Source: Cryptosporangium phraense (GTDB lineage: Bacteria > Actinomycetota > Actinomycetes > Mycobacteriales > Cryptosporangiaceae). Taken from it: DNA of 64,000 nt. The position numbers and the translations under genes are program-made. The stretch's first letter is position 1. Each line of letters begins with the position of its first letter. Shown here one piece after another: positions 43,305-53,784 of the stretch. Below the pieces are notes generated by a model. That model was not told where the DNA came from and did no database searches. It was given only the letters and a program-made list of their open reading frames with translations. Where the stretch lies: positions 186,001 to 250,000 of the forward strand of contig NZ_VIRS01000008.1 in NCBI RefSeq assembly GCF_006912135.1. The letters are read 5' to 3'.

Positions 43305-43997
43305 TTACGTCATGCCTGCTCTGCGGCGGAGGGCGGGGATGTCGGTCACGACGATCTTGCGGCCCTCGGTGTGGAGCCAGCCTCGGGTCGCGAACGTGCC
43401 GAGGGCCTGGTTGACGCTCTGACGAGAGCCGCCGGCCATCTCGGCCAGCTGGGTCTGGTTCAGATCGATCGTGACGACCGGCGAGCGGTTGTCGCCGACC
43501 AGGCGGATCAGCGTCTTGGCCACGCGGCCGGGCAGGTCGAGGAAGATATGGTCGGACGTCTGGTCGGTGAGCCGGCGGATCAGCCCGCCGAACGACCGCA
43601 TGACGCCGTCCAGGATCGGCGGCTGCGTCCGCACCAGCTCGAGGAACGCCCCGCGGGAGAGCGCGAGCACGTGTGTCTCCTCCAGCGCCTCGGCCGACGC
43701 CGACCGGCTACCGCCGTCGAGCAGTGCCAACTCACCCAGGACGCCCGGCGGCCGCACGACGTAGAGCAGCGCCCGATCACCGGTGGGGGCCGTCCGGAAC
43801 ACCGACACGGCACCGCGCCGGACCATGATCAGCGAGTCGCCCGGATCCTTCTCCAGGAACAACAGCTGACCGCGGCGGTAGCTGCGCGGCACGGCGGCGG
43901 CGGCCACCCGGCTGCGCACGGCGGGCGCCAGACCGGCGAACAGGTCGACGCCGGCCAGCGGGTCGTCCGCCGGTAGGTTCGGTGTCGGTACGGTCAT
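43305..43997 (-). CDS. Crp/Fnr-family transcriptional regulator with cAMP-type pocket
   Basis: A 230-residue regulator. The cyclic-nucleotide domain (about 20-140) has the phosphate-binding cassette GELALLDGGSRSASAEA, with Glu89, Arg98 and Ser99 at the positions used by cAMP-binding Crp proteins. A long dimer helix follows, then a winged helix (about 175-225, LNQTQLAEMAGGSRQSVNQAL). No cysteines for an Fe-S cluster, so it is Crp-like rather than Fnr-like. It could sense the product of the neighbouring cyclase. It is convergent with the small gene (5-nt gap) and divergent from uvrC. Confidence 0.9.
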   Translation of the reverse strand: MTVPTPNLPADDPLAGVDLFAGLAPAVRSRVAAAAVPRSYRRGQLLFLEKDPGDSLIMVRRGAVSVFRTAPTGDRALLYVVRPPGVLGELALLDGGSRSASAEALEETHVLALSRGAFLELVRTQPPILDGVMRSFGGLIRRLTDQTSDHIFLDLPGRVAKTLIRLVGDNRSPVVTIDLNQTQLAEMAGGSRQSVNQALGTFATRGWLHTEGRKIVVTDIPALRRRAGMT

Positions 43998-44050
43998 CGC
44001 TGCATCGTCCCGGTCGCCTCGTTCCGTGTGGGTTCACCCGGCTGGGTTCA

Positions 44051-44072
44051 CATGGTCGTCTGGCCGACCATG
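44051..44072. promoter_or_regulatory. inverted repeat in the crp-uvrC divergent region
   Basis: CATGGTCG-TCTGGC-CGACCATG: perfect 8-bp arms around a 6-nt centre, 54 nt upstream of the Crp-family gene and 113 nt upstream of uvrC. The size and spacing suit a dimeric regulator, possibly autoregulation by the Crp-like protein. A direct repeat GGGTTCAC (44030 and 44044) lies beside it. Confidence 0.45.
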
Positions 44073-44171
44073 ATGCCGTGTCCTGTCGTATGTCTGACAG
44101 CGGGACCGACCAAAAAGCGATATGGGCGTCTTCCGGCGTCGGCGAATCTCAGAACTGTCAGTCGGGACGAC

Positions 44172-44177
44172 TAGGCT
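44172..44177 (+). promoter_or_regulatory. uvrC: candidate -10 box (TAGGCT) for leaderless uvrC mRNA
   Basis: TAGGCT ends 7 nt before the uvrC GTG at 44185, and no Shine-Dalgarno is present between them. Confidence 0.45.
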
Positions 44178-44184
44178 TTTCACC

Positions 44185-46314
44185 GTGCCCGACCCGTCCA
44201 CGTACCGCCCATCTCCGGGGTCGATCCCGGAGTCTCCAGGTGTCTACCGTTTCCGGGATTCTCGGGGCACGGTCATCTATGTCGGGAAGGCGAAGAACCT
44301 CCGCAACCGCCTGAACTCGTACTTCGCCGATCCGTCCGGCCTCCACCCGCGTACCTACCAGATGGTCACGTCCGCGGCCAAGGTCGACTGGGTCGTCGTC
44401 ACCACCGAGGTCGAGGCGCTGCAGCTGGAGTACTCCTGGATCAAGGAGTACGACCCGCGGTTCAACGTCCGCTACCGCGACGACAAGAGCTATCCGAGCC
44501 TCGCGGTCACGCTCTACGAGGAGTACCCGCAGCTCCGGGTCATGCGCGGCCCGAAGAAGAAGGGCGTCCGGTACTTCGGCCCGTACGCGCACGCCTGGGC
44601 CATCCGCGAGACGCTCGACCTGCTGCTCCGGGTGTTCCCGGCCCGCACGTGCTCGGCCGGGGTGTTCAAGCGCGCGGGCCAGATCGGCCGTCCCTGCCTG
44701 CTCGGGTACATAGACAAGTGCTCGGCCCCGTGCGTCGGCCGGGTGAGCGCCGACGAGCACCGGCAGATCGTCGAGGACTTCTGCGACTTCATGGCCGGCA
44801 AGACCGACCAGATGCTCCGCCGCCTCGAACGCGAGATGCAGCGGGCCAGCGAGGAGCTGGAGTTCGAGAAGGCGGCCCGCCTCCGCGACGACATCGGCGC
44901 GCTCCGCCGGGCGATGGAGAAGCAGGCCGTCGTGTTCGGCGACGGCACCGACGCCGACGTGATCGCGTTCGCCGACGACGGGCTGGAAGCGGCCGTGCAG
45001 GTGTTCCACGTCCGCGGCGGGCGGGTGCGGGGCCAGCGCGGCTGGGTCGTCGAGAAGGTCGAAGACCTGGGCGTCGGCGATCTGGTCGAGCAGTTCTGCC
45101 TGCAGATCTACGGCGGCGACGAGGTCAACGAGGCCGTGCCCCGGGAGGTGCTGGTCCCCGAGCTGCCCACCGACGCGCGCGTGCTCGAGGAGCTGCTGTC
45201 CGAGCTGCGCGGCACCCGGGTGGCCCTGCGGGTGCCCCAGCGCGGAGACAAGAAGGCGCTGATGGACACCGTCAAGCGCAACGCCGAGCAGGCGTTCACC
45301 CAGCACAAGCTCAAGCGGGCCAGCGACCTCACGGCCCGGTCGAAGGCGCTGCAGGAGATCCAGGACGCGCTGCTGCTCGACGAAGCCCCGCTGCGCATCG
45401 AGTGCTACGACATCTCGCACGTCAGCGGCACCGACGTCGTCGGCAGCATGGTCGTGTTCGAAGACGGGCTGGCCCGCAAGTCGGAGTACCGCCGGTTCGC
45501 GGTGCGCAACGGCCCCGACGGTCCGCCCGACGACACGGCCGCGCTGGCCCAGGTGCTCCGGCGCCGCTTCAACCGCTATCTCGACGCCCACGCCGAGACC
45601 GGCGACCTGCCCGACGAAGAGGGCGAAACGACGGATCGGGGTGTCCCGATCGGAATCGACCCGTCGACCGGCAAGCCCCGCAAGTTCGCCTACCCGCCGA
45701 ACCTCGTCGTGGTCGACGGCGGTGCCCCCCAGGTCGCCGCGGCCGCCCGGGTCCTGGCCGAGCTGGGCATCGACGACGTGGCGCTGTGCGGGCTGGCCAA
45801 GCGTCTGGAAGAGGTCTGGCTGCCCGGCGACGACTTCCCGCTCGTCCTCCCGCGCACCAGCGAGGGGCTCTACCTGCTCCAGCGGGCCCGCGACGAGGCC
45901 CACCGGTTCGCGATCACCTATCACCGCCAGAAGCGCTCGAAGCGGATGACGGTGTCCGCGCTCGACGGCGTCGCCGGGCTGGGCGAGACGCGACGGAAGG
46001 CCCTGCTGCGTCACTTCGGGTCGCTCAAGCGGCTCCGGGAGGCGTCGGTCGACGAGATCATGACCGTGCCCGGCATCGGCCGGCGCACGGCCGAGACGAT
46101 CGTCGCGGCCCTGTCCGGCGATTCGACGTCCGGCGATTCGGCGTCCGGCGATTCGACCGACGCCGTCCCGGCCGCGCGAACGCCGTCCGAAGCGTCCGGT
46201 GAGCGACACTCGCCCGAAAAGTCGGCGACGAGGGCTGCGGAATCCCGCCCGGGCGCACCAGAATCACGGGTAACAAGTGATGTGGGCGTAGTAGGGAGAA
46301 GCGAAGACCGATGA
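44185..46314 (+). CDS. uvrC: excinuclease ABC subunit UvrC
   Basis: Makes both incisions in nucleotide excision repair. The 709-residue protein has the GIY-YIG nuclease (about 19-42, GVYRFRD...IYVGKAKNL), Fe-S type cysteines Cys156, 171, 179 and 183, the UVR helix for UvrB contact (about 203-238), the RNase H-like nuclease ([20 protein letters not shown] and [10 protein letters not shown]) and a C-terminal HhH pair ([24 protein letters not shown]). The start was set at the GTG giving [12 protein letters not shown]. The last 60 residues are a low-complexity Ser/Asp-rich tail with a repeated SGDS motif. The stop overlaps rapZ as ATGA, so it is coupled to it. Confidence 0.97.
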   Translation: MPDPSTYRPSPGSIPESPGVYRFRDSRGTVIYVGKAKNLRNRLNSYFADPSGLHPRTYQMVTSAAKVDWVVVTTEVEALQLEYSWIKEYDPRFNVRYRDDKSYPSLAVTLYEEYPQLRVMRGPKKKGVRYFGPYAHAWAIRETLDLLLRVFPARTCSAGVFKRAGQIGRPCLLGYIDKCSAPCVGRVSADEHRQIVEDFCDFMAGKTDQMLRRLEREMQRASEELEFEKAARLRDDIGALRRAMEKQAVVFGDGTDADVIAFADDGLEAAVQVFHVRGGRVRGQRGWVVEKVEDLGVGDLVEQFCLQIYGGDEVNEAVPREVLVPELPTDARVLEELLSELRGTRVALRVPQRGDKKALMDTVKRNAEQAFTQHKLKRASDLTARSKALQEIQDALLLDEAPLRIECYDISHVSGTDVVGSMVVFEDGLARKSEYRRFAVRNGPDGPPDDTAALAQVLRRRFNRYLDAHAETGDLPDEEGETTDRGVPIGIDPSTGKPRKFAYPPNLVVVDGGAPQVAAAARVLAELGIDDVALCGLAKRLEEVWLPGDDFPLVLPRTSEGLYLLQRARDEAHRFAITYHRQKRSKRMTVSALDGVAGLGETRRKALLRHFGSLKRLREASVDEIMTVPGIGRRTAETIVAALSGDSTSGDSASGDSTDAVPAARTPSEASGERHSPEKSATRAAESRPGAPESRVTSDVGVVGRSEDR

Positions 46315-47228
46315 CGATCGAGGAGCGGTCGCCGGACGCCGACGGCCTCGGCGACATCGCGGCGGCCCGCGCGGAGATGGACCTCGTCGTGGTCACCGGC
46401 CTGTCCGGGGCCGGCCGCAGCACGGTGGCCCGGGCGCTGGAGAACGTCGGCTACTACGTGGTCGACAACCTGCCCCAGACCCTCATGGTGACGATGGCCG
46501 AGCTCGCGTTCGCCTCCGGAGGCGCCGGCCGGCGCACCGCGATGACGCTCGACGTCCGCAGCCGGGCGTTCTCCACCGACCTGCTGGGCGCGGTGGCCGA
46601 TCTGCGGGTCCGCGGCTTCCAGCCCCGCGTGCTGTTCGTCGACGCGTCCGACGACGTGCTGATCCGGCGGTTCGAGAGCGTCCGCCGCCCGCACCCGTTG
46701 CAGGGCGATGGCCGGCTGGCCGACGGCATCGCGGCCGAGCGGGTACTGCTCGCCAACGCCCGCGAAGTCGCCGATGTGATCATCGACACCAGCCTGCTCA
46801 ACGGCAACCAGCTCCGCGGCCGCATCGAGGAGCTGTTCGTCAACCCCGAGCAGACGCTGCACGTCACCACGCTCTCGTTCGGCTTCAAGTACGGCCTCCC
46901 GGCCGACGCCGACCTCGTCGTCGACATGCGCTGGCTCCCGAACCCGCACTGGGTGCCGGAGCTGCGGCCGTTCTCCGGGAAAGACCAGGCGGTCAGCGAC
47001 TACGTGATGGCCCAGCCCGGCGCGGTCGAGTTCCTCGACCAGTACGCGGCCGTGGTGGCGATGGCCACCGACGGCTACAAGCGCGAGGGGAAGCGCTACC
47101 TCACGATCGGCGTCGGCTGCACCGGCGGTAAGCACCGCAGCGTGGCCAGCGCGATCGCGTTGGCTTCCCGGCTCGGAGCCCGGGGTATACCCACCACCGT
47201 CAGCCATCGAGACCTAGGCCGGGAGTAA
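46311..47228 (+). CDS. rapZ: RapZ/YvcJ-type nucleotide-binding protein (RNase adaptor family)
   Basis: A 305-residue P-loop protein. The Walker A loop is GLSGAGRST, with Arg in place of the usual Lys, as found in many actinobacterial members. Further motifs are [30 protein letters not shown] (cited as two parts: FVDASDD and [12 protein letters not shown]) and the C-terminal [18 protein letters not shown] and [11 protein letters not shown] (here [11 protein letters not shown]). In enterobacteria RapZ controls glmS mRNA by guiding RNase E; in Gram-positives the target is unknown. The order uvrC-rapZ-yvcK-whiA is strongly conserved. Confidence 0.95.
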   Translation: MTIEERSPDADGLGDIAAARAEMDLVVVTGLSGAGRSTVARALENVGYYVVDNLPQTLMVTMAELAFASGGAGRRTAMTLDVRSRAFSTDLLGAVADLRVRGFQPRVLFVDASDDVLIRRFESVRRPHPLQGDGRLADGIAAERVLLANAREVADVIIDTSLLNGNQLRGRIEELFVNPEQTLHVTTLSFGFKYGLPADADLVVDMRWLPNPHWVPELRPFSGKDQAVSDYVMAQPGAVEFLDQYAAVVAMATDGYKREGKRYLTIGVGCTGGKHRSVASAIALASRLGARGIPTTVSHRDLGRE

Positions 47229-47295
47229 TCGTCTCAGCGGGGCACGGTACCGTCCGCCTCCGCTGTGCAGAACCGGTCAAGGGAAGGCGAAGGGT

Positions 47296-48237
47296 GTGAT
47301 CGACCTGGGTGCCGAGCGGCCTCCGCGAGTAGTGGCGTTCGGTGGTGGCCACGGGCTGTTCGCGTCGCTCAAGGCGCTCTGTCTGCTCGGCATCGAGCCG
47401 ACGGCCGTGGTGACGGTCGCCGACGACGGTGGGTCCAGCGGGCGGTTGCGGCGGGAGTTCGGCGGGATCCCGCCCGGTGACCTGCGGCAGGCGCTGGTCG
47501 CGCTGGCCGACCCGGCCGACCCGGTCTCCGCGGCCCTGTTCCAGCACCGGTTCCCGGGCGGCGGCGAACTCGGCGGCCACGCGGTCGGCAACCTGGTCCT
47601 GGCCGGGCTGGCCGACATCCTCGGCGGCACGATCCCGGCGCTGGAGCACGCTGCCCGCGCGCTCGGCTGCCGCGGGCGGGTGCTGCCGATGGCGTCCCAG
47701 CCACTGGACATCGAGGCCGACGTCGCCGGCGCGCTCGGGAACGTCGTCACGATCCACGGCCAGCACGCGGTCGCGTCGACGAAGGGCCGGGTCCAGCGGG
47801 TCCGGCTGACTCCGAGTGACGCACCGGCCTGCGCCGAGGCGGTCGAAGCCGTGTCGCTCGCCGACGCCCTGGTGCTCGGCCCGGGATCGTGGTTCACCAG
47901 CGTGTTGCCGCATTTCCTGGTGCCGGAGCTGGCCGACGCGATCGTCAGCGCACCGGCCCGGCGGATCCTCGTCCTGAACCTCAGCACCGACGACGAGACG
48001 CGCGGAATGCCGTTCGAAGACCACCTCCACGCGCTCGCCGATCACGCTCCGGCGTTGAAAGTGGATGTGGTTCTGGCCGATCCACACATCGTCAGGGACC
48101 ACACCGGCCTGTCGCGTGCGGCAGAATCACTGGGAGGACGTCTCGTCGTGGCGCCGGTCGCGGCATCCGACGGGACTCCGCGGCACGATCAGAAGGCACT
48201 CTCGGCAGCGCTACGGACGGTGCTCGGTACCGGCTGA
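47296..48237 (+). CDS. yvcK: YvcK/CofD-family gluconeogenesis factor
   Basis: A 313-residue protein of the CofD/YvcK fold: [13 protein letters not shown] at the N-terminus, [17 protein letters not shown], and [11 protein letters not shown]. Binds UDP-sugars and affects gluconeogenic growth, cell-wall precursor flow and cell shape in other bacteria. Start GTG with a weak AAGG about 9 nt upstream. The ACGGTACCGT palindrome at 47244-47253 includes a TACCGT -10 hexamer that may start a yvcK-whiA transcript. Confidence 0.94.
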   Translation: MIDLGAERPPRVVAFGGGHGLFASLKALCLLGIEPTAVVTVADDGGSSGRLRREFGGIPPGDLRQALVALADPADPVSAALFQHRFPGGGELGGHAVGNLVLAGLADILGGTIPALEHAARALGCRGRVLPMASQPLDIEADVAGALGNVVTIHGQHAVASTKGRVQRVRLTPSDAPACAEAVEAVSLADALVLGPGSWFTSVLPHFLVPELADAIVSAPARRILVLNLSTDDETRGMPFEDHLHALADHAPALKVDVVLADPHIVRDHTGLSRAAESLGGRLVVAPVAASDGTPRHDQKALSAALRTVLGTG

Positions 48238-48280
48238 TCGTGTCGGTACGGGGGTAGCAGCGAAACGAGTGGAGCGCGCG

Positions 48281-49261
48281 ATGGCGATGACGGCCGCGGT
48301 GAAAGACGAGTTGAGCCGGGTCGCGGTCACCAAACCGTGTTGCCGTAAGTCGGAGATGGCGGCGCTCCTCCGGTTCGCCGGGGGGCTGCACATCGTCGCG
48401 GGCCGGGTCGTGGTCGAAGCCGAGCTCGACACCGGCAACGCCGCCCGGCGGCTGCGCCAGAGCATCGCCGAGGTCTACGGGCACGGCAGCGAGATCCACG
48501 TGCTCACCGCGGGCGGGCTGCGCAAGACCAGCCGCTACATCGTCCGGGTGGTGCGGGAGGGTGATTCCCTGGCCCGTCAGACCGGCCTGCTGGACGTCCG
48601 GGGCCGGCCGGTTCGCGGGTTGCCCCCGCAGGTCGTCTCGGCCGCCGCGTGCTGCTCCGAGGCGGCCTGGCGCGGTGCGTTCCTGGCCCACGGCTCGCTC
48701 ACCGAGCCGGGCCGGTCGGCCGCGCTGGAGATCACCTGCCCCGGCCCCGAGGCCGCGCTGGCCCTGGTCGGGGCGGCCCGCCGGATCGGCGTCACCGCGA
48801 AGGCCCGCGAGGTGCGCGGGGTCGACCGCGTCGTCGTCCGCGACGGCGACGCGATCGGCGCGCTGCTCACCCGCATCGGCGCGCACGCGAGCGTCCTGGC
48901 CTGGGAAGAGCGGCGGATGCGCCGCGAGGTGCGGGCCACCGCGAACCGGCTGGCGAACTTCGACGACGCGAACCTGCGCCGGTCGGCCCGGGCCGCGGTC
49001 GCGGCCGGCGCCCGCGTCGAGCGGGCGATGGAGATCCTCTCCGGGGACGCCCCCGAGCACCTGCTCGCGGCCGGGCGGCTGCGGCTGGCCCACGGACAGG
49101 CGTCGCTGGAGGAACTCGGCTCGCTGGCCGATCCGCCGCTGACCAAGGACGCTGTTGCCGGGCGCATAAGGCGTCTGCTGGCGCTGGCCGACAAGCGCGC
49201 CCACGACACCGGAATCCCCGACACCGAGGCGAGCGTCACACCGGAGATGCTCGCTCCCTGA
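48281..49261 (+). CDS. whiA: sporulation/cell-division regulator WhiA
   Basis: A 326-residue protein with an N-terminal degenerate LAGLIDADG-like homing-endonuclease fold ([40 protein letters not shown]) and a C-terminal helix-turn-helix ([19 protein letters not shown]). In streptomycetes WhiA with WhiB controls sporulation septation genes; in other Gram-positives it affects division. The ATG was chosen for its GGAG 6 nt upstream. The conserved position after yvcK supports orthology; the presence of whiA does not itself prove that the organism sporulates. Confidence 0.96.
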   Translation: MAMTAAVKDELSRVAVTKPCCRKSEMAALLRFAGGLHIVAGRVVVEAELDTGNAARRLRQSIAEVYGHGSEIHVLTAGGLRKTSRYIVRVVREGDSLARQTGLLDVRGRPVRGLPPQVVSAAACCSEAAWRGAFLAHGSLTEPGRSAALEITCPGPEAALALVGAARRIGVTAKAREVRGVDRVVVRDGDAIGALLTRIGAHASVLAWEERRMRREVRATANRLANFDDANLRRSARAAVAAGARVERAMEILSGDAPEHLLAAGRLRLAHGQASLEELGSLADPPLTKDAVAGRIRRLLALADKRAHDTGIPDTEASVTPEMLAP

Positions 49262-49366
49262 CGAAAGTCGATCTCCCTTAACCCACGGCCTCGATTCCTG
49301 AGGTACCGATGGAACAGGCAACCATCGCCACGGGTTGCCCTCGGGTGTGTGGGTAAGGGAGACGGC

Positions 49367-49867
49367 ATGAAGGTCGCAGTTGTCGCGGGTAACCCGAAGC
49401 CGCAGTCGCGGACGCTCGACGCGGCCACCCGGGTGGCTCGCGAGCTCACCGGCCAGGAGCCGGACGTCGTGGTCGACGTCGTGACGCTCGGCGCCGGGCT
49501 GCTCGGCTGGGGCGACGCGGCGGTGGCGTCCGCGGTCGAGTCGGTGCGGTCGGCGGACGTGGCCGTGTTCGCCAGCCCGACGTTCAAGGCGACCTACACC
49601 GGCGTCCTCAAGCTGTTCCTCGACCAGTTCGCGACCGCGGAGGGCCTGGCCGGCGTCGTCGGGGTGCCGGTGATGCTCGGGGCCGGGCCGGGGCACGCGC
49701 TCGCCCCCGAACTGCTGCTCAAGCCGGTCCTGGTCGAGCTCGGCGCGTCCTGCCCGACGCCCGGCCTGTACCTGATCGACTCGACCTACACCGAGAGCTC
49801 GACGATCGCCGACTACGCCAAGCGCTGGTCCCGACCCGTGGCCGGCACCGCGTCGGGCCTGCGATGA
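49367..49867 (+). CDS. NAD(P)H-dependent FMN reductase
   Basis: A 166-residue flavodoxin-fold protein: VAGNPKPQSRTLDAA as the FMN phosphate loop, ASPTFKATYTGVLKLFLDQF, and LLKPVLVELGASCP. It transfers electrons from NAD(P)H to FMN, resembling SsuE/MsuE-type reductases that serve sulfonate monooxygenases. The ATG is preceded by GGGAG 5 nt upstream. The next gene, a different flavin reductase, overlaps by ATGA, so the two act together; no oxygenase gene is adjacent. Confidence 0.88.
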   Translation: MKVAVVAGNPKPQSRTLDAATRVARELTGQEPDVVVDVVTLGAGLLGWGDAAVASAVESVRSADVAVFASPTFKATYTGVLKLFLDQFATAEGLAGVVGVPVMLGAGPGHALAPELLLKPVLVELGASCPTPGLYLIDSTYTESSTIADYAKRWSRPVAGTASGLR

Positions 49868-50352
49868 AAGCCACCGCCGGGGCCGACCCCCGTGACCTCC
49901 GCGACGTCTACGGGGCGTTCCCCAGCGGCGTCGTCGGGTTGTGCGCGGTGGTCGACGGCGTCCCGGTCGGGATGGCGGCGAGCAGCTTCGTCGCCGTGTC
50001 GCTCGATCCGCCGCTGGTCGCGGTGTGCGTCCAGCACACGTCCACGACGTGGCCGCGGCTGCGTGAGCGGCCGGTCGTCGGGGTGAGCGTGCTGGGGGAG
50101 TCGCACGACCTGGCCGCCCGACGCCTCGCGGCCAAGACCGGTGACCGGTTCGAGGGCCTCACGGTCGCCACCACCGACGGCGGTGCGCTGCTCATCGACG
50201 GCGCGAGCGCCTGGCTCGAGTGCACGGTCGACCGCGAGGTGCCGGCCGGCGACCACATGATCGTGCTGCTGCGGATCGAGGCGTTCGAGCTGGAGCGCAC
50301 GATCGCGCCGCTCGTCTTCCACTCGAGCGGCTTCCGACGCCTCTCGGCGTGA
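49864..50352 (+). CDS. flavin reductase-like domain protein (HpaC/FMN-binding type)
   Basis: A 162-residue split-barrel FMN-binding protein: DVYGAFPSGVVGLCAVVDGVPVG at the start (cited in parts DVYGAFPSGVV and AVVDGVPVG), MAASSFVAVSLDPPLVAV, and a C-terminal GDHMIVLLRIEAF. It would supply reduced flavin to a two-component monooxygenase. Coupled to the preceding FMN reductase. Pairing two reductases without an oxygenase suggests the partner is encoded elsewhere. Confidence 0.88.
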   Translation: MKATAGADPRDLRDVYGAFPSGVVGLCAVVDGVPVGMAASSFVAVSLDPPLVAVCVQHTSTTWPRLRERPVVGVSVLGESHDLAARRLAAKTGDRFEGLTVATTDGGALLIDGASAWLECTVDREVPAGDHMIVLLRIEAFELERTIAPLVFHSSGFRRLSA

Positions 50353-50362
50353 CGACACGGCC

Positions 50363-50368
50363 TACGGT
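50363..50368 (+). promoter_or_regulatory. candidate -10 box (TACGGT) for leaderless Hsp70-WD40 mRNA
   Basis: TACGGT ends 6 nt before the GTG at 50375. There is no ribosome binding site between them. Confidence 0.4.
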
Positions 50369-50374
50369 ATCCGG

Positions 50375-52666
50375 GTGGAACCCTTCAGACTGGGCGTCGA
50401 CTTCGGTACCTCCAGTACGGTCGCGGCCTTACTCGGGCCCGACGGACGGGTTCGTCCACTGCTGTTCGACTCGTCCCCTTTGCTGTCGTCCGCGGTCTTC
50501 CTCGGCCCCGACGCGACGGTCCTCACCGGTGCGGACGCCGAGCGGGCCGGCGTCGCGAACCCGGCCGGCCTGGAGCCGAACCCGAAGCGCCGGATCGACG
50601 ACGGCACGGTCTGGCTCGGTGAGCGCGAGGTCGGCGTCGTCGATCTGATCGCCACCGTGCTGGGGCGGGTCGCGGCCGAGGCGTACCGGGTGACGGGTGC
50701 GCCGCCGGCCGGCGTCGTCCTGACCCATCCGGCCGGGTGGCGGCAGGCCCGGCTGGGAATCCTGCACGCGGCCGCCACCCGGGCCGGGCTGGGGCCGCTG
50801 GAGTTCGTCCCGGAGCCGGTGGCCGCGGCCGCGTACTTCGTCCGCGTGCTGGGGCAGACGCTCCCGCCCGACCGATGCCTGGTCGTCTACGACTTCGGCG
50901 CGGGGACGTTCGACGTCAGCGTGGTGCGGCCGGCCGGGACCGGATTCGTCGTCGTGGCGTCGGCCGGGCTGCCGGACGTCGGCGGGCTCGACGTCGACGC
51001 GGCGGTCGTCGCGCACGCGCGGTCGCTGACCGGGGGCGCGACGCAGGCGTGGTCGCGGCTCGACTGGCCGCAGTCGCCGTCCGACCTGCAGGCCCGGCAC
51101 GCGCTGTGGCGCGGGGCCAAGGCGGCCAAGGAGCAGCTCTCCCGGCACCCGGCGACCGACCTGCACGTGCCGCTGGCCGGCACCGACGTGCGGCTGACCC
51201 GCGAGGAGTTCGACAAGCTGGCGGCGCCGCTGCTGGAGCGCACGTCGGGGTTGACGCTGAGCGTGCTGCGCGAGGCCGGGGTCGCGCCGGAGCAGATCGG
51301 GGGAGTGTTCCTGGTCGGTGGGTCGTCGCGGATTCCGCTGGCTGCGACGCTGCTGCACCGGACCCTGCGGATCGCGCCGACGGCGCTCGACCACCCCGAG
51401 CTGGTAGTGGCCGAAGGAAGTTTGCGCGCTGCCCCCGCCGAGCCGCCCACGATCACGTTGCCGCCCGGCGGCGGAGCCCCGACCCTCCCGATCCCGGCAC
51501 CCGCGAGCGGACCACCCTCCACGGCCCCGCCCAGCGCCCCGCCCTACGCGGCCGCCCCGGCCAGCGCCCCGCCCTACGCGGCCGGGCCTGGGCGTGGGCC
51601 TCGGCGCCGGAAGGCGTTGGTGATCGGGGGCGCTGCGGCGCTGGTGGCGGTCGCCGTCATCGCGGCCGCCGTGCTGCTGATCCTCAAGCCCTGGGTACCG
51701 GGCCCGATCACCGGCGCGACAAATGTCGCTGTACTTAAAGCCCACACCGACGGCGTGAACGCGGTCGCGTTCAGCCCCGACGGCAAGCTCCTGGCCAGCG
51801 CGGGCGAGGACGACACGATCCGCTTCTGGGACGTCGACTCGCACCAGCCGACCGGCCACGACCTGACCGGCTTCACGATCGCCCCGACCGCGATCGCGTT
51901 CGCCCCGGACGGCAAGCGCCTGCTGTCGCTGGCCAGCAGCGACGTCCAGGTCTGGGAAGTCTCCAGCCGCCGATCCGCCTACGACGACCTGGAAACGCTC
52001 GACACGAAGGTCGGCGACGCCTACCCGGGCACGCTCGAGTCGATCGAGTTCACCGACGACGGCAAGCGCATCGCGGCCGCGTCCACCTACGGCAACGTGC
52101 TCAACTGGAACACCGGGAACGGCTCCCGCGCGGCCACTTACCCGACGATCGCCGGGCCGAAGAAGTCGCTCAGCGACGTCGCGCTCAGCCCCGACGGCAC
52201 CACGCTGGCCGCGCTCGACAGCACGGACGGCCTGCGGCTCTACGACGTCGCCAAGAAGACGCCGGTCGGCGGACCGCTGACCGCGGAGGACGACCCCTAC
52301 GGCGGGCTGACGTTCAGTCCGGACGGAAAGTTCCTGGCCGCCACCACCTCGGGCGCCGGGGTCATCGTCTTCGACCTCGGCACCGGCCGGGTGGTCGCCA
52401 CCCTCGAGGGGTTCACCAGCATGGTGCGGACGATCGCGTTCAGCCCGGACGGGAAGATCCTCGCGGCCGCCGGCGACGACAGCCGGATCCTGCTCTGGGA
52501 CGTTCCGAACGACCGGCAGATCGGCCCGGCGCTCACCGGCCACGCGAAGAAGGTCGACGGCTCGGCGGCCTCGATCCACGACCTGACGTTCAGCCCGGAC
52601 GGGAAGTACCTCGCGAGCGCGAGCACGGACAAGACCGTGATCCTCTGGGAACTCGACCGAAATTGA
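50375..52666 (+). CDS. Hsp70-type ATPase domain fused through a membrane helix to WD40 repeats
   Basis: A 763-residue fusion. Residues 1-350 are an Hsp70/actin-fold nucleotide-binding domain: phosphate 1 LGVDFGTSSTVAAL, phosphate 2 VVYDFGAGTFDVSVV, adenosine VGGSSRIPLAATLL, with VLTHPAGW and PEPVAAAAYF also family-typical. There is no Hsp70 substrate-binding domain. A Pro/Ala-rich linker with two copies of an APPYAA-like unit leads to a transmembrane helix (about 420-442, ALVIGGAAALVAVAVIAAAV). The C-terminal 300 residues hold WD40 repeats, each with a FSPDGK...W/F-type core (at least four clear). The ATPase is thus cytoplasmic and the propeller extracytoplasmic. Function unknown. It starts at GTG and may be leaderless. 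Confidence 0.85.
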   Translation: MEPFRLGVDFGTSSTVAALLGPDGRVRPLLFDSSPLLSSAVFLGPDATVLTGADAERAGVANPAGLEPNPKRRIDDGTVWLGEREVGVVDLIATVLGRVAAEAYRVTGAPPAGVVLTHPAGWRQARLGILHAAATRAGLGPLEFVPEPVAAAAYFVRVLGQTLPPDRCLVVYDFGAGTFDVSVVRPAGTGFVVVASAGLPDVGGLDVDAAVVAHARSLTGGATQAWSRLDWPQSPSDLQARHALWRGAKAAKEQLSRHPATDLHVPLAGTDVRLTREEFDKLAAPLLERTSGLTLSVLREAGVAPEQIGGVFLVGGSSRIPLAATLLHRTLRIAPTALDHPELVVAEGSLRAAPAEPPTITLPPGGGAPTLPIPAPASGPPSTAPPSAPPYAAAPASAPPYAAGPGRGPRRRKALVIGGAAALVAVAVIAAAVLLILKPWVPGPITGATNVAVLKAHTDGVNAVAFSPDGKLLASAGEDDTIRFWDVDSHQPTGHDLTGFTIAPTAIAFAPDGKRLLSLASSDVQVWEVSSRRSAYDDLETLDTKVGDAYPGTLESIEFTDDGKRIAAASTYGNVLNWNTGNGSRAATYPTIAGPKKSLSDVALSPDGTTLAALDSTDGLRLYDVAKKTPVGGPLTAEDDPYGGLTFSPDGKFLAATTSGAGVIVFDLGTGRVVATLEGFTSMVRTIAFSPDGKILAAAGDDSRILLWDVPNDRQIGPALTGHAKKVDGSAASIHDLTFSPDGKYLASASTDKTVILWELDRN

Positions 52667-53779
<1,113 letters not shown>

Positions 53780-53784
53780 CCACT

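Noticed and set aside
46335-46430. Walker A Arg in RapZ (GAGRST) as an inactivating change
   Set aside because: As far as I recall this Arg is common in actinobacterial RapZ, so it is a family feature.
49317-49339. Small hairpin after whiA as a terminator
   Set aside because: Only 7-bp arms around a 9-nt loop and no U-tract; too weak to claim.
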